From a virus: a DNA stretch of 32,450 bases. Position 1 is the first letter of the stretch; each line of letters opens with the position of its first letter. Under the pieces are notes generated by a model. It worked only from the letters and a program-made list of their open reading frames with translations. It ran no database searches and was not told the DNA's origin. Of the stretch, positions 1 through 5,987 are shown piece after piece. Both the position numbers and the translations under genes were made by a program. Location of the stretch: positions 1 to 32,450 of IMG/VR virus record IMGVR_UViG_3300031576_000226; one strand, written 5' to 3'.

Positions 1-226
1 CGGCGTGGCGAGCGACGCGACCGTTAGAGTCCTTGAGGTCCTTCTGCCGGATGCCGTAGAACGCGATGGACGGTTTCTCGCGAGGCCCGTCATAGTCGTC
101 CTGCTTGAGCATCTCGCGAGACCGATCCAGCACCGCGCCGATGGCAGCAAACGCGCCGCCCGACGAGGCAAGCGACGTCTCCTGGCTGGACTCAGGCAAC
201 GATTCCTGTGAGTCTTTCCTGACCAT
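1..226 (-). CDS. Hypothetical protein, N-terminal part (cut by window edge)
   Basis: Seen: on the minus strand an ATG at 226 opens a frame that stays open to the window edge, giving 75 residues beginning MVRKDSQESLPESSQ. The ATG lies immediately after the TGA of the upstream nuclease gene (TGAATG), as expected for a coupled operon. The first part is rich in Ser, Glu and Gln and looks disordered; the later part (around DDYDGPREKPSIAFYGIRQK) looks like the start of a folded domain. I do not recognise the family. Its place after a Cas4/RecB-like nuclease suggests a role in phage DNA metabolism, which is inference from position only. The C-terminus lies outside the window. Confidence 0.6.
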   Translation of the reverse strand, partial: MVRKDSQESLPESSQETSLASSGGAFAAIGAVLDRSREMLKQDDYDGPREKPSIAFYGIRQKDLKDSNGRVARHA

Positions 227-1168
227 TCATCCCTCCCCGTAGATCGCGGCACCTTCGGCCGCATCTCTGACGTCCAACGCGCTTCCGAACTCCAGCAGGC
301 ACCGCTCGAACACCTTGCACCGAGAGCACTGGTACGTGCTCGGCCTGCGCTCGAACCTCCCAAGCTTCACCGCCTCAGCGAACATGGCGATTTCCCGGGC
401 GTGGGAGTCCAGCCGGGCTGGCGTGATCTCCACGTCGTAAAATACCGGCCCTCGCAAGTCACCCTTCTTGTAGGACACCCCGCCTCGGGTCGAGGCGCGC
501 TCGTATGGGATATAATCCCGCAGGTGGAGCCATGACACGCGACCGACCTCGAGTTGCTGCGGCCTCCACGGCGCCCACTCGTCGGCCCCTACGGGCCGGA
601 ACACGGCGTCGCGCAAGGCCATCGCATACGTGAAGCCCTGGGGCCACATGCGGTGCGCCACAGCGTGAGGACGCTCAGCCCCGCTCTTCAGATCGACCAG
701 ATGGACCAGCCCAGAGCCGCCCCACATCTCACGAGCCTGGTCTAGCGTGCCTTCCCAGTCGTGCCCGCCGAACGTAGCGCGCCAGTTCGCCTCGGAGAGC
801 AGGATCTTGGAATCCCGGTTTCGCACGTCGGCCCGGTATCCGTCCAGCATGGCCAGCACGTCCGGCTCGAACTCACGGAACGCTCCGTCGCGGTCCACCA
901 GGTCTCCCCACCGTACCGGCACGTCGCGTTCGTGGTCTTTCGCATGGCTCTCGGCGTAGAGGAAGGCGTCTCGATACAGCGCAGAGATGCGTTCTGGCGT
1001 GGCGGTCCATAGCCCTTCGCGATGAATCAGGTCGATCACGTGGTGAATGGCCGTACCGTTGAGCGCGGCGGGATGGCGGTAGGCCGGAGGCTCACGTTTG
1101 ATCTCGGCCAGCTCAAACCGCTTGCCGCAGCCCTGCCAGTCTCCCAGGCTGGAAGGATGAAGACGCAT
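227..1168 (-). CDS. PD-(D/E)XK nuclease, Cas4/RecB-like, with probable Fe-S cluster
   Basis: Predicted DNA exonuclease of the PD-(D/E)XK superfamily (RecB/AddB nuclease domain or Cas4 type), 313 aa. Seen: an early Cys (C14 in the QGCGKRF context), a G-x3-H motif near residues 38-42 (NGTAIHH), an acidic residue in WEGTLDQA near 140, the core VDLKSG near 157-162, a QGFTYAMAL helix as in motif IV/V, and a C-terminal CSRC-x5-C group. One early Cys plus three late Cys is the usual 4Fe-4S arrangement of Cas4/AddB nucleases. The frame runs open to 1249, but ATG at 1168 is preferred: it overlaps the upstream stop by one base (TGATG) and removes an Arg-rich, low-quality leader. It is probably a phage recombination or end-processing nuclease; no other CRISPR genes are present. 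Confidence 0.8.
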   Translation of the reverse strand: MRLHPSSLGDWQGCGKRFELAEIKREPPAYRHPAALNGTAIHHVIDLIHREGLWTATPERISALYRDAFLYAESHAKDHERDVPVRWGDLVDRDGAFREFEPDVLAMLDGYRADVRNRDSKILLSEANWRATFGGHDWEGTLDQAREMWGGSGLVHLVDLKSGAERPHAVAHRMWPQGFTYAMALRDAVFRPVGADEWAPWRPQQLEVGRVSWLHLRDYIPYERASTRGGVSYKKGDLRGPVFYDVEITPARLDSHAREIAMFAEAVKLGRFERRPSTYQCSRCKVFERCLLEFGSALDVRDAAEGAAIYGEG

Positions 1169-1467
1169 CACGCTATAGCGTCCGTGAAGACGCCGCCGTC
1201 TCGCACCACGATACGCACCTTGCAGCCGCAGCCATCCTGGCCGCAGCACATCCGCGTCCCCGTCTCAAGCGGCCAACGCATGAGCGCACGCTTGCCGCAC
1301 TCCGGACACGCCATGCCGCCTCCGGTGCAGCCCGACGCTATCTGCCGGAACACCTCGCCGCGTCGGTTGATCTCGGCCTGCGCGGCGAACCTGTAGCCGC
1401 CGCGACCGAAATCGTCGAACAGCGACGCGACCACGTGCGCGTGATGGCTCGGCTCCGGGTATCTCAT
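1168..1467 (-). CDS. Small zinc-ribbon-like protein
   Basis: A 99-aa protein. Seen: CPECGKRALMRW near residues 54-65 and CCGQDGCGC near 74-82, i.e. a CxxC knuckle and a second Cys cluster about 20 residues later, followed by a beta-rich KVRIVVRDGG tail. This is the layout of a zinc ribbon. Such small proteins in phage early operons often bind nucleic acid or act as adaptors, but nothing here fixes the role. It starts 3 bases after the stop of the 82-aa gene and its TGA overlaps the nuclease start, so it is translated within the leftward operon. The N-terminal half (MRYPEPSHHAHVVASLFDDF) is not recognised. Confidence 0.65.
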   Translation of the reverse strand: MRYPEPSHHAHVVASLFDDFGRGGYRFAAQAEINRRGEVFRQIASGCTGGGMACPECGKRALMRWPLETGTRMCCGQDGCGCKVRIVVRDGGVFTDAIA

Positions 1468-1470
1468 GGC

Positions 1471-1719
1471 CTACATTCCAGTGATAACGTCGAGCAGGTC
1501 GGCGGCCAACCTGAAATCCACGGCCGCGTCCGAGTACTGCTTGCCCCTCATCGCGACACGCGCCCTCGCGAGCGCCTTCCGGACCTCACGCAGCGCCATC
1601 GGCTTCGACGTGATCCCCATCGCCACGGCCTCGCGTAGCGCCTCCCGATATCGAGAGATCGACGTCGAGATCGCGGGCGCGTCCACTCCGACCTGAGCCT
1701 GTTCGAGTTCCAGATTCAT
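1471..1719 (-). CDS. Hypothetical helical protein
   Basis: An 82-aa protein beginning MNLELEQAQVG. The frame is open further upstream, but ATG at 1719 is chosen because it overlaps the upstream TGA as ATGA and has a strong GGAGGG ribosome-binding site 8 bases ahead. Seen: two Arg/Ala-rich amphipathic helices (ISRYREALREAVAMG and LREVRKALARARVAMRGKQYSDAAVDFRLAADLL), with a TPR-like feel in the second part. There are no Cys residues or catalytic motifs. The family is not recognised; it sits between other small early proteins of the leftward operon. Confidence 0.65.
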   Translation of the reverse strand: MNLELEQAQVGVDAPAISTSISRYREALREAVAMGITSKPMALREVRKALARARVAMRGKQYSDAAVDFRLAADLLDVITGM

Positions 1720-2027
1720 AACGTAGTCCCTCCTTGCCGTTTGCCTTTTCCCGTACCCCATAAACCCCGCTGCGTCTCACTCATGGCGTCACAGATGCGA
1801 ATCCTTCCGATGCGCTCCCACCATGATGCCTTCGGCGGACCTTCCGGAGGTCCGATTGTGCTTCGACCAGCGAACGCGACACGCCCCCCATACATGATCC
1901 GCTCGGCCACGTCCCATGCGTTCTCGTCCGCCCCGATCTGAGTCTCCCGCCATTGTCCCACCTCGGTTCCGCCGCTCCACCAATACACACGGTCATAACG
2001 CGGTGGCATCAAGATCATCCTCTTCAT
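1716..2027 (-). CDS. Hypothetical protein rich in Trp and Gly
   Basis: A 103-aa protein beginning MKRMILMPPRYDRVYWW. The start at 2027 is chosen over the upstream ATG at 2066 because a strong GGAGGG sits 4 bases ahead of it. Seen: five Trp residues, an AWDVAERIMYGGRVAFAG helix-turn segment, and a Gly/Lys-rich tail. No family is recognised. The tail sequence MSETQRGLWGTGKG is hydrophilic and probably exposed. Its stop overlaps the next start as ATGA. The strong site makes this the likely first well-translated gene of the main leftward cluster. Confidence 0.6.
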   Translation of the reverse strand: MKRMILMPPRYDRVYWWSGGTEVGQWRETQIGADENAWDVAERIMYGGRVAFAGRSTIGPPEGPPKASWWERIGRIRICDAMSETQRGLWGTGKGKRQGGTTL

Positions 2028-2109
2028 TTTGCCCTCCTTTTTTGCGTCCAGAATCGCCAGCAGCAATCACGCACGCAAAAGGAACGTACTACCGCTAGTT
2101 CGACAGACG

Positions 2110-2123
2110 CAAGAGAAATCTTG
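2110..2123. repeat. Short hairpin, 5-bp stem with GAAA loop
   Basis: CAAGA-GAAA-TCTTG is a perfect 5-bp inverted repeat with a GNRA-type loop in the 132-base gap between the 51-aa gene and the 103-aa gene. It could be an mRNA hairpin or part of an operator. At 5 bp it may also be chance. Confidence 0.3.
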
Positions 2124-2141
2124 AGTGGGAACAAAGAAAGT

Positions 2142-2164
2142 TATAACCGATTGTACGGTCTATA
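2142..2164. promoter_or_regulatory. Imperfect dyad, possible operator
   Basis: TATAACCG at 2142-2149 is followed six bases later by CGGTCTATA at 2156-2164, an inverted repeat with one extra base in the right arm. It lies at the 3' end of the 51-aa gene, upstream of the main leftward cluster, where a regulator could act on transcription. No matching repressor gene is visible in the window. The assignment is inference. Confidence 0.25.
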
Positions 2165-2315
2165 GTTGCGGCTGTTTGCGAGCCTTGCGGCGGCGTGCTT
2201 TCCCAGAAGCGAGCCCTGCTCTACGGGCTAACGCCACACGTTCCTCCCGCGTCGTGCCACGATGACGAAGCTTACCCAACGACACCGCTCCAGGATGTTT
2301 CCGTGTCTTGGCCAT
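2160..2315 (-). CDS. Small very basic protein, 51 aa
   Basis: Seen by translating the minus strand from ATG at 2315 to TAG at 2160: begins MAKTRKHPGAVSLGKLRHRG and ends with an ARRRKARKQPQL tail. About a third of residues are Arg or Lys. The middle, TREERVALARRAGLASGKA, resembles the small 'EERxxLARxAGxAxGKAR' proteins common in phage and bacterial genomes; this is pattern recognition, not a verified family. It is probably nucleic-acid binding. A weak AGGG lies 7 bases before the start. It is the first gene of the leftward arm, divergent from the csrA-like gene. The codons give a coherent low-complexity basic protein, which argues against chance, but the short length limits confidence. Confidence 0.6.
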   Translation of the reverse strand: MAKTRKHPGAVSLGKLRHRGTTREERVALARRAGLASGKARRRKARKQPQL

Positions 2316-2443
2316 GCCGCAACCCTATTCCTCCGCACCAGCGCTAGTCAACCCAAAAATCCTCTTGACGCGCTCAGGCCCATCCCACCACTCTCTCACA
2401 CCTATTCTCAAAACGCAGCATCGGCCCGCAACATAGGACGCAC

Positions 2444-2458
2444 GGAGGCGCTCCCATA
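2444..2458 (+). promoter_or_regulatory. Ribosome-binding site and unusual ATA start of the csrA-like gene
   Basis: GGAGG at 2444-2448 lies 7 bases before ATA at 2456-2458, ideal spacing. In this frame there is no ATG, GTG, TTG or CTG between the in-frame TGA at 2366-2368 and the conserved CsrA N-terminus. The site therefore points to ATA as the initiation codon. ACG at 2462 would also give a CsrA-like MLVISRR start, but its spacing is 13 bases. GGA within the Shine-Dalgarno sequence is also the core of CsrA-binding sites, so self-repression is possible. Confidence 0.6.
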
Positions 2459-2650
2459 ACAACGCTCGTCATATCGCGCCGAGCCGGAGAATCCTTCCGC
2501 GTGGGAGAAGTAACGGTCCACGTGGACCGCATCCACAGCGAGTCCCGCGTCAAGCTGCGCATCATCGCCCCACGCACGATCGCCATCATGCGAACCGAAC
2601 TCGACGAGAGCGCAGAAAATCACCGTACCAGCAAGGACGACCAGCGATGA
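2456..2650 (+). CDS. csrA: CsrA-like RNA-binding translational regulator
   Basis: A 64-aa protein, about the length of bacterial CsrA (~61). Seen: from the ATA start the product reads (M)TTLVISRRAGESFRVGEVTV, then a central segment ending IIAPRTIAIMRTELDE. This matches the CsrA pattern MLxLTRRxGExxxIGxxVxV and APKxVxVHRxEI. The two RNA-contact landmarks, the N-terminal Leu (L4) and the Arg after the last strand (R46), are both present. CsrA dimers bind GGA motifs in mRNA leaders and repress or stabilise messages. The gene heads the rightward early operon and its TGA overlaps the next ATG (ATGA). It probably redirects host or phage mRNA translation early in infection, which is inference. The non-NTG start is the odd point; a base error at the start codon is the alternative. 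Confidence 0.8.
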   Translation: MTTLVISRRAGESFRVGEVTVHVDRIHSESRVKLRIIAPRTIAIMRTELDESAENHRTSKDDQR

Positions 2651-2883
2651 TCGCCGAGATCATCGGCGGCCCGCGCGACGGACAAATCATCAAGATCGAC
2701 CCGATGCGCCTACCCGTAGACGGCGAACTGCGATTCGTTGAGGAGACGCTTGTCGTTTCACCACTCCACGGGATGAGCGCGCGCCGTGCTCGCATGCGCC
2801 ACGTCTACCATATCGAGGACGCCAACCCGCTCGACGGGAAAGCCCGACTCATCTACGTCCGCACGGAATCGGCTGAACCATGA
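2647..2883 (+). CDS. Small phage protein with GGPRDG motif
   Basis: A 78-aa protein beginning MIAEIIGGPRDGQIIKIDP. It belongs by pattern to small phage proteins that open with a strand followed by GGPxDG; their function is not known to me. The rest has alternating strands (LRFVEETLVVSP, RHVYHIED, KARLIYVRTES), suggesting a small beta-barrel or sheet. There is no Shine-Dalgarno sequence of its own. It starts within the csrA-like stop (ATGA) and its own stop overlaps the methyltransferase start in the same way, so translation is coupled along the operon. Confidence 0.7.
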   Translation: MIAEIIGGPRDGQIIKIDPMRLPVDGELRFVEETLVVSPLHGMSARRARMRHVYHIEDANPLDGKARLIYVRTESAEP

Positions 2884-3584
2884 CCCCGTACTACCAGGAC
2901 GATCTCGTCACGCTGTACCACGGAGATTGCCGGGAGATTCTTCCAATTCCACCCGCGTTGGCTTTAGTTACTGACCCACCATACGGGTTGGGAAGGCGTA
3001 TGCATGAGTCTCGCGCTGACAAACAGCATGGAGCGGCCCTTGCACCGAGCAAGAATTATGGAGAGGTTGCTTGGGACGATATCCCATGCGATAGCCGATT
3101 GCTCCGCCGGTTTGTTTGGGGCGCAGAAGAATCGGTAATATGGGGCGGGAACTTCTTTTCGCTCCCGCCGAGTCGGTGCTGGCTAGTTTGGAATAAAGAT
3201 AACGGTTCGAACGATTATGCGGACTGCGAACTTGCGTGGACAAGTCTTAACGCTCCCATTCGTTGTCTCCGACATAGGTGGATGGGGATGCTTCAGGAGT
3301 GGCCTGAGCGCCGCGTACATCCTACGCAGAAGCCACTTCCGGTGATGGAGTGGGCACTTCAGTTTATTCGGCTAGAGCTTTGCGTATTCGATCCATTTAC
3401 AGGATCAGGAACGACCCTCGTGGCCGCGAAGAATCTAGGCCGCCGCGCCATCGGTATAGAGATCGAAGAGCGATGGTGCGAGGTGGCCGCGCGACGACTA
3501 GCTCAAGAGACGCTCTTTACAGCCACAGCGGTCATGCTCGACACACACGAACAACTGACAATGCTAGAAGAAGTTCCGCCATGA
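2880..3584 (+). CDS. Beta-class site-specific DNA methyltransferase (N6-adenine or N4-cytosine)
   Basis: A 234-aa enzyme predicted to transfer a methyl group from S-adenosylmethionine to adenine N6 or cytosine N4 in DNA. Seen: catalytic motif IV TDPPYG near residues 31-37, VHPTQKP near 145, and the AdoMet-binding motif I VFDPFTGSGTT near 170-180, followed by GIEIEERWCEVAARRL. The order IV before I is that of the beta class. The target recognition part between them is short. No restriction enzyme is adjacent, so it is an orphan methyltransferase, probably protecting phage DNA. Base composition of the middle (about 2940-3420) is more AT- and G-rich than both flanks, suggesting separate ancestry. 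Start and stop are ATGA-coupled to its neighbours. Confidence 0.9.
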   Translation: MTPYYQDDLVTLYHGDCREILPIPPALALVTDPPYGLGRRMHESRADKQHGAALAPSKNYGEVAWDDIPCDSRLLRRFVWGAEESVIWGGNFFSLPPSRCWLVWNKDNGSNDYADCELAWTSLNAPIRCLRHRWMGMLQEWPERRVHPTQKPLPVMEWALQFIRLELCVFDPFTGSGTTLVAAKNLGRRAIGIEIEERWCEVAARRLAQETLFTATAVMLDTHEQLTMLEEVPP

Positions 3585-5488
3585 GCTCCTCCGTCGATCG
3601 AGTCCTCGAACGCCTCGAAAACGTCCGGCCGGACCGCGGCGGGCACAACGCGCGCTGCCCCGCCCACGACGATGCGCGTAACTCACTCCACGTCTCCGAA
3701 GGACAAAACGGCCGCGCGCTCCTCCACTGCCACGCCGGATGCTCCTTCGCCGACATCATCGCCGCAATCGGTCTCGGACCCAGCGACGCCACTCACGCGA
3801 CGAACCGCTCCACCGCCGCATCCAAGAACGACCGCCCCTTCGGCAAAACCGTCGCCGCCTACGACTACATCGACGAGAAAGGCATCCTCCTCTTCCAAGT
3901 CGCCCGAGACGAACACAAGAACTTCCGGCAACGCCGCCCCACCAACTCCGAGCCACCGGCCGAGCTCTGGACGTGGAACGTCGAAGGCATACGGAAACCG
4001 CCCTATCGGCTTCCAGAAGTCCTCGCCGCGGTGCGTTTCAAGCATCGCATCTACGTCGTCGAGGGAGAGAAAGACGCCGACGCCCTAGCCGCCCTCGGCC
4101 TCGTCGCCACCACCAACCCCGGCGGTGCCGGCAAGTGGTCCGCCGAACAATCCGCCGCGCTCAATGGCGCGGACCAGGTCTCAATCATCCCGGACAACGA
4201 TGAGCCTGGAGAGAAGCACGCGAAGGCCGTCGCCCTAGCCTTGCGTGGAATCGTGCGACGACCCCGGATCCTCCGTCTCCCCAACCTCCCACCAAAGGGC
4301 GACGTCTCCGACTGGCTCCTAGCTGGCGGGACAAAGGAAGAACTCGAGCGATTCGCCTCCGCCGGGCCCGAAACCCGAGGCTGGGAAGACGCATCCACGA
4401 TGGTCACTCAAGGACGCATCGAGACCAACTGGATCGTCCAAGGCGTCCTCGCCAGACCCTCGCTCGCGATGGTCAGCGGTGACGCCGATACCTTCAAGTC
4501 ATGGACCCTGACCCAACTCCTCATCGCGACCGCCACCCCTCAATACGCCCGAGTCCGCTGGATGGGACGATTCGACATCGCCGGTCGCCGCGCCATGCTC
4601 GTCACCGCCGACGAAGACCGCAGCGAAACCGTGCGCAAAATATCGTGGCTCGCCCGCGGACACGGCGAAGAAGTCGCCGCATCCCTGCGCGGCAACCTCC
4701 TCGTATGGTCCGACGACCTCCTCCTCGACGACCCCACAACCTGCGACGCCTTCGTCGAGGACATCGCAGACTTCGAGCCCGACATCGTCGTCATCGACCA
4801 CCTCCGCGTCTGCTTCGACGGCTCCGAAGACTCCTCCGAATTCGCCCGGAAAATCAAACTACTCGGCCGACGCATCCACGCCCTACACCCATGCGCCATC
4901 GTCTGGATCCACCACTGGCGTAAAGCCGCCGAACGAGGAGAACTCAACACCGCCCGACAACGCGCCCGCGGCACCGGCGCCCTCATCCAATCCTTCGACC
5001 ACCACCTCGCCTTCACCCGTACCGACCTCGGCCTCGGCGTCATCGAAATCGACCGAAACAAAAAAGGAAAACTCCTCCCAGACTTCTGCTTCGACCCTCG
5101 CTTCTCAGACCACGAAGGCATCGCCGCCATCGAATACCGTGGCGACGCCCCATCCGCCGCCGGTAACTCCCAAAAACCAGGCTTCGTCCTCGACTGGCTA
5201 CGACGCGCCGCCCACGAAACCCTCGCCCCCTTCCACTGCGGGGAAATCGTCGCCGCCCTCGAACACACCATCTCCAAAAACACCATACTCCGAGCCCTCA
5301 AAGTCCTCGAAAAAGACCGACTCATCACCGTCGAAGGCTCCAACAAAAATACCACCTACTACCCCCGCGAAACGAATGACTGGAACCGCGACACTGCACC
5401 CCTCTCAACCACCACAATTCCACCGTCCCATGACCGTCTCATTGAAACCACCGTCCCACCGTCCCATGACCGTGCCAAGATTTTGTAA
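3581..5488 (+). CDS. Primase-helicase: CHC2 zinc finger, TOPRIM and RepA-like ATPase
   Basis: A 635-aa replication protein. Seen in order: a zinc finger with C26-x2-H29 (CPAH) and C50-x3-C54 (CHAGC); a TOPRIM-like domain with EGEKD near 161 and PDNDEPG near 204; a RecA-fold/RepA-like ATPase with a Walker A variant SGDADTFKSW near 298-307 (Phe instead of Gly before Lys-Ser), a Walker B DIVVIDH near 401-407 and a following WIHHWRK; then a winged-helix-like segment and a Pro/Ser tail. This layout predicts RNA priming and DNA unwinding at the phage origin. The start at 3581 overlaps the methyltransferase TGA as ATGA, although the frame is open from 3350. The tail carries PPSHDR twice, encoded by the iteron-like repeats described separately. 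Codons end strongly in C, unlike the late genes. Confidence 0.87.
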   Translation: MSSSVDRVLERLENVRPDRGGHNARCPAHDDARNSLHVSEGQNGRALLHCHAGCSFADIIAAIGLGPSDATHATNRSTAASKNDRPFGKTVAAYDYIDEKGILLFQVARDEHKNFRQRRPTNSEPPAELWTWNVEGIRKPPYRLPEVLAAVRFKHRIYVVEGEKDADALAALGLVATTNPGGAGKWSAEQSAALNGADQVSIIPDNDEPGEKHAKAVALALRGIVRRPRILRLPNLPPKGDVSDWLLAGGTKEELERFASAGPETRGWEDASTMVTQGRIETNWIVQGVLARPSLAMVSGDADTFKSWTLTQLLIATATPQYARVRWMGRFDIAGRRAMLVTADEDRSETVRKISWLARGHGEEVAASLRGNLLVWSDDLLLDDPTTCDAFVEDIADFEPDIVVIDHLRVCFDGSEDSSEFARKIKLLGRRIHALHPCAIVWIHHWRKAAERGELNTARQRARGTGALIQSFDHHLAFTRTDLGLGVIEIDRNKKGKLLPDFCFDPRFSDHEGIAAIEYRGDAPSAAGNSQKPGFVLDWLRRAAHETLAPFHCGEIVAALEHTISKNTILRALKVLEKDRLITVEGSNKNTTYYPRETNDWNRDTAPLSTTTIPPSHDRLIETTVPPSHDRAKIL

Positions 5489-5514
5489 GTTGGTAGAAAT
5501 AAACAACATACTTC

Positions 5515-5555
5515 GACCGTCCCACCGTCCCATGCTATTTTATGCGGTCTTTTTT
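5515..5555 (+). terminator. Weak candidate terminator after the primase gene
   Basis: GACCG at 5515-5519 can pair with CGGTC at 5545-5549, followed directly by six T (5550-5555). The 25-base loop is long and contains repeat units, so the stem is weak. It is the only stem plus T-run between the early and late genes. Confidence 0.25.
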
Positions 5556-5624
5556 GGCACCAACGCACCACTAACCGTTGCTACATATACAATTGCCCGT
5601 GAGACCGTCGCACCGTCCCAAACT

Positions 5625-5643
5625 CCCCCCCCTACGGGGGGGG
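5625..5643. repeat. Perfect 8-bp G:C hairpin
   Basis: Eight C, the loop TAC, and eight G form a perfect stem of G:C pairs. There is no T-run on either strand, so it is not a standard intrinsic terminator. It lies just after the last forward iteron-like repeat and before the inverted one, so it may be structural in an origin, for example by pausing polymerase or extruding a cruciform. Confidence 0.6.
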
Positions 5644-5901
5644 ACCCGTGGCACGGTGGCACGGTCCCCCCATCGAAAATCGGGGGATCGCCGCCAAAAT
5701 GGGGCGGTCGAAAACTGCCAAGAAAATGGGTGCGCCGCTGAGCTACGGAAAGGCCCCAAAGCCAGCCAGCGGGCCATAGGGCGATTCTGACGCCGAAGGT
5801 CGCCCCCCGGCACAGGCGCCTGGAGATCGTCGATCCTGGGGCTCCTGGCGCGGTTTGGGGGTTGGGGAACCCGGCGAGTGGCATGCGTGCCCTTCCAGGG
5901 C

Positions 5902-5937
5902 CCGCCAAATCCCCTAGCGCCAACGGAGGTTTGGCGG
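5902..5937. repeat. Inverted repeat CCGCCAAA / TTTGGCGG
   Basis: Perfect 8-base arms at 5902-5909 and 5930-5937 are separated by 20 bases. The dyad is about 120 bases upstream of the small terminase start. It could be a binding site for a late regulator or for terminase. No protein can be assigned from sequence alone. Confidence 0.4.
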
Positions 5938-5987
5938 CGCGCCGCTGATTTTGCTTGCTTTTGTGCTCTGAGGCGGTTTCACTTTCT

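Larger units (their letters stand above)
5421..5667. repeat. Iteron-like repeat cluster, core CACCGTCCCA
   Basis: The 17-mer CACCGTCCCATGACCGT occurs exactly at 5421-5437 and 5457-5473, 36 bases apart. The 10-base core CACCGTCCCA occurs at 5421, 5449, 5457, 5523 and 5611. A related GACCGTCCCA is at 5515 and ACCGTCGCA at 5604. In several places two units abut with an 8-base period. An inverted relative, GGCACGGTGGCACGGTCC, lies at 5650-5667. The first copies are inside the 3' end of the primase gene, the rest in the gap after it. AT-rich stretches alternate with the repeats (5480-5512, 5534-5558, 5580-5594). This is the organisation of binding-site arrays at replication origins; an operator array is the alternative. 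Confidence 0.7.

Noticed and set aside
5-211. 68-aa plus-strand open frame at the left end
   Set aside because: Arg/Leu-rich shadow of the minus-strand frame that starts at 226 next to the nuclease stop.
227-1168. CRISPR-Cas system based on the Cas4-like nuclease
   Set aside because: No repeat-spacer array and no Cas1, Cas2 or effector gene is present; stand-alone Cas4-like nucleases are common in phages.
2262-2459. 65-aa plus-strand open frame before csrA
   Set aside because: Overlaps the coherent minus-strand 51-aa gene, crosses into the csrA-like ribosome-binding site and has no site of its own.
5483-5512. Promoter-like TTGTAA with 18-base spacer and CATACT after the primase
   Set aside because: Only 4/6 matches in each box; AT-rich DNA between repeats makes this likely by chance.
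5139-5741. 200-aa plus-strand open frame across the primase end and the gap
   Set aside because: It is a frame shadow of the primase gene: very rich in Pro, Ser and Thr, with no ribosome-binding site, and it runs through the repeats and the G:C hairpin.
5540-5923. 127-aa minus-strand open frame in the non-coding gap
   Set aside because: Pro/Gly/Arg-rich without domain pattern or Shine-Dalgarno, and it reads through the hairpin and repeats. High GC makes such frames common.
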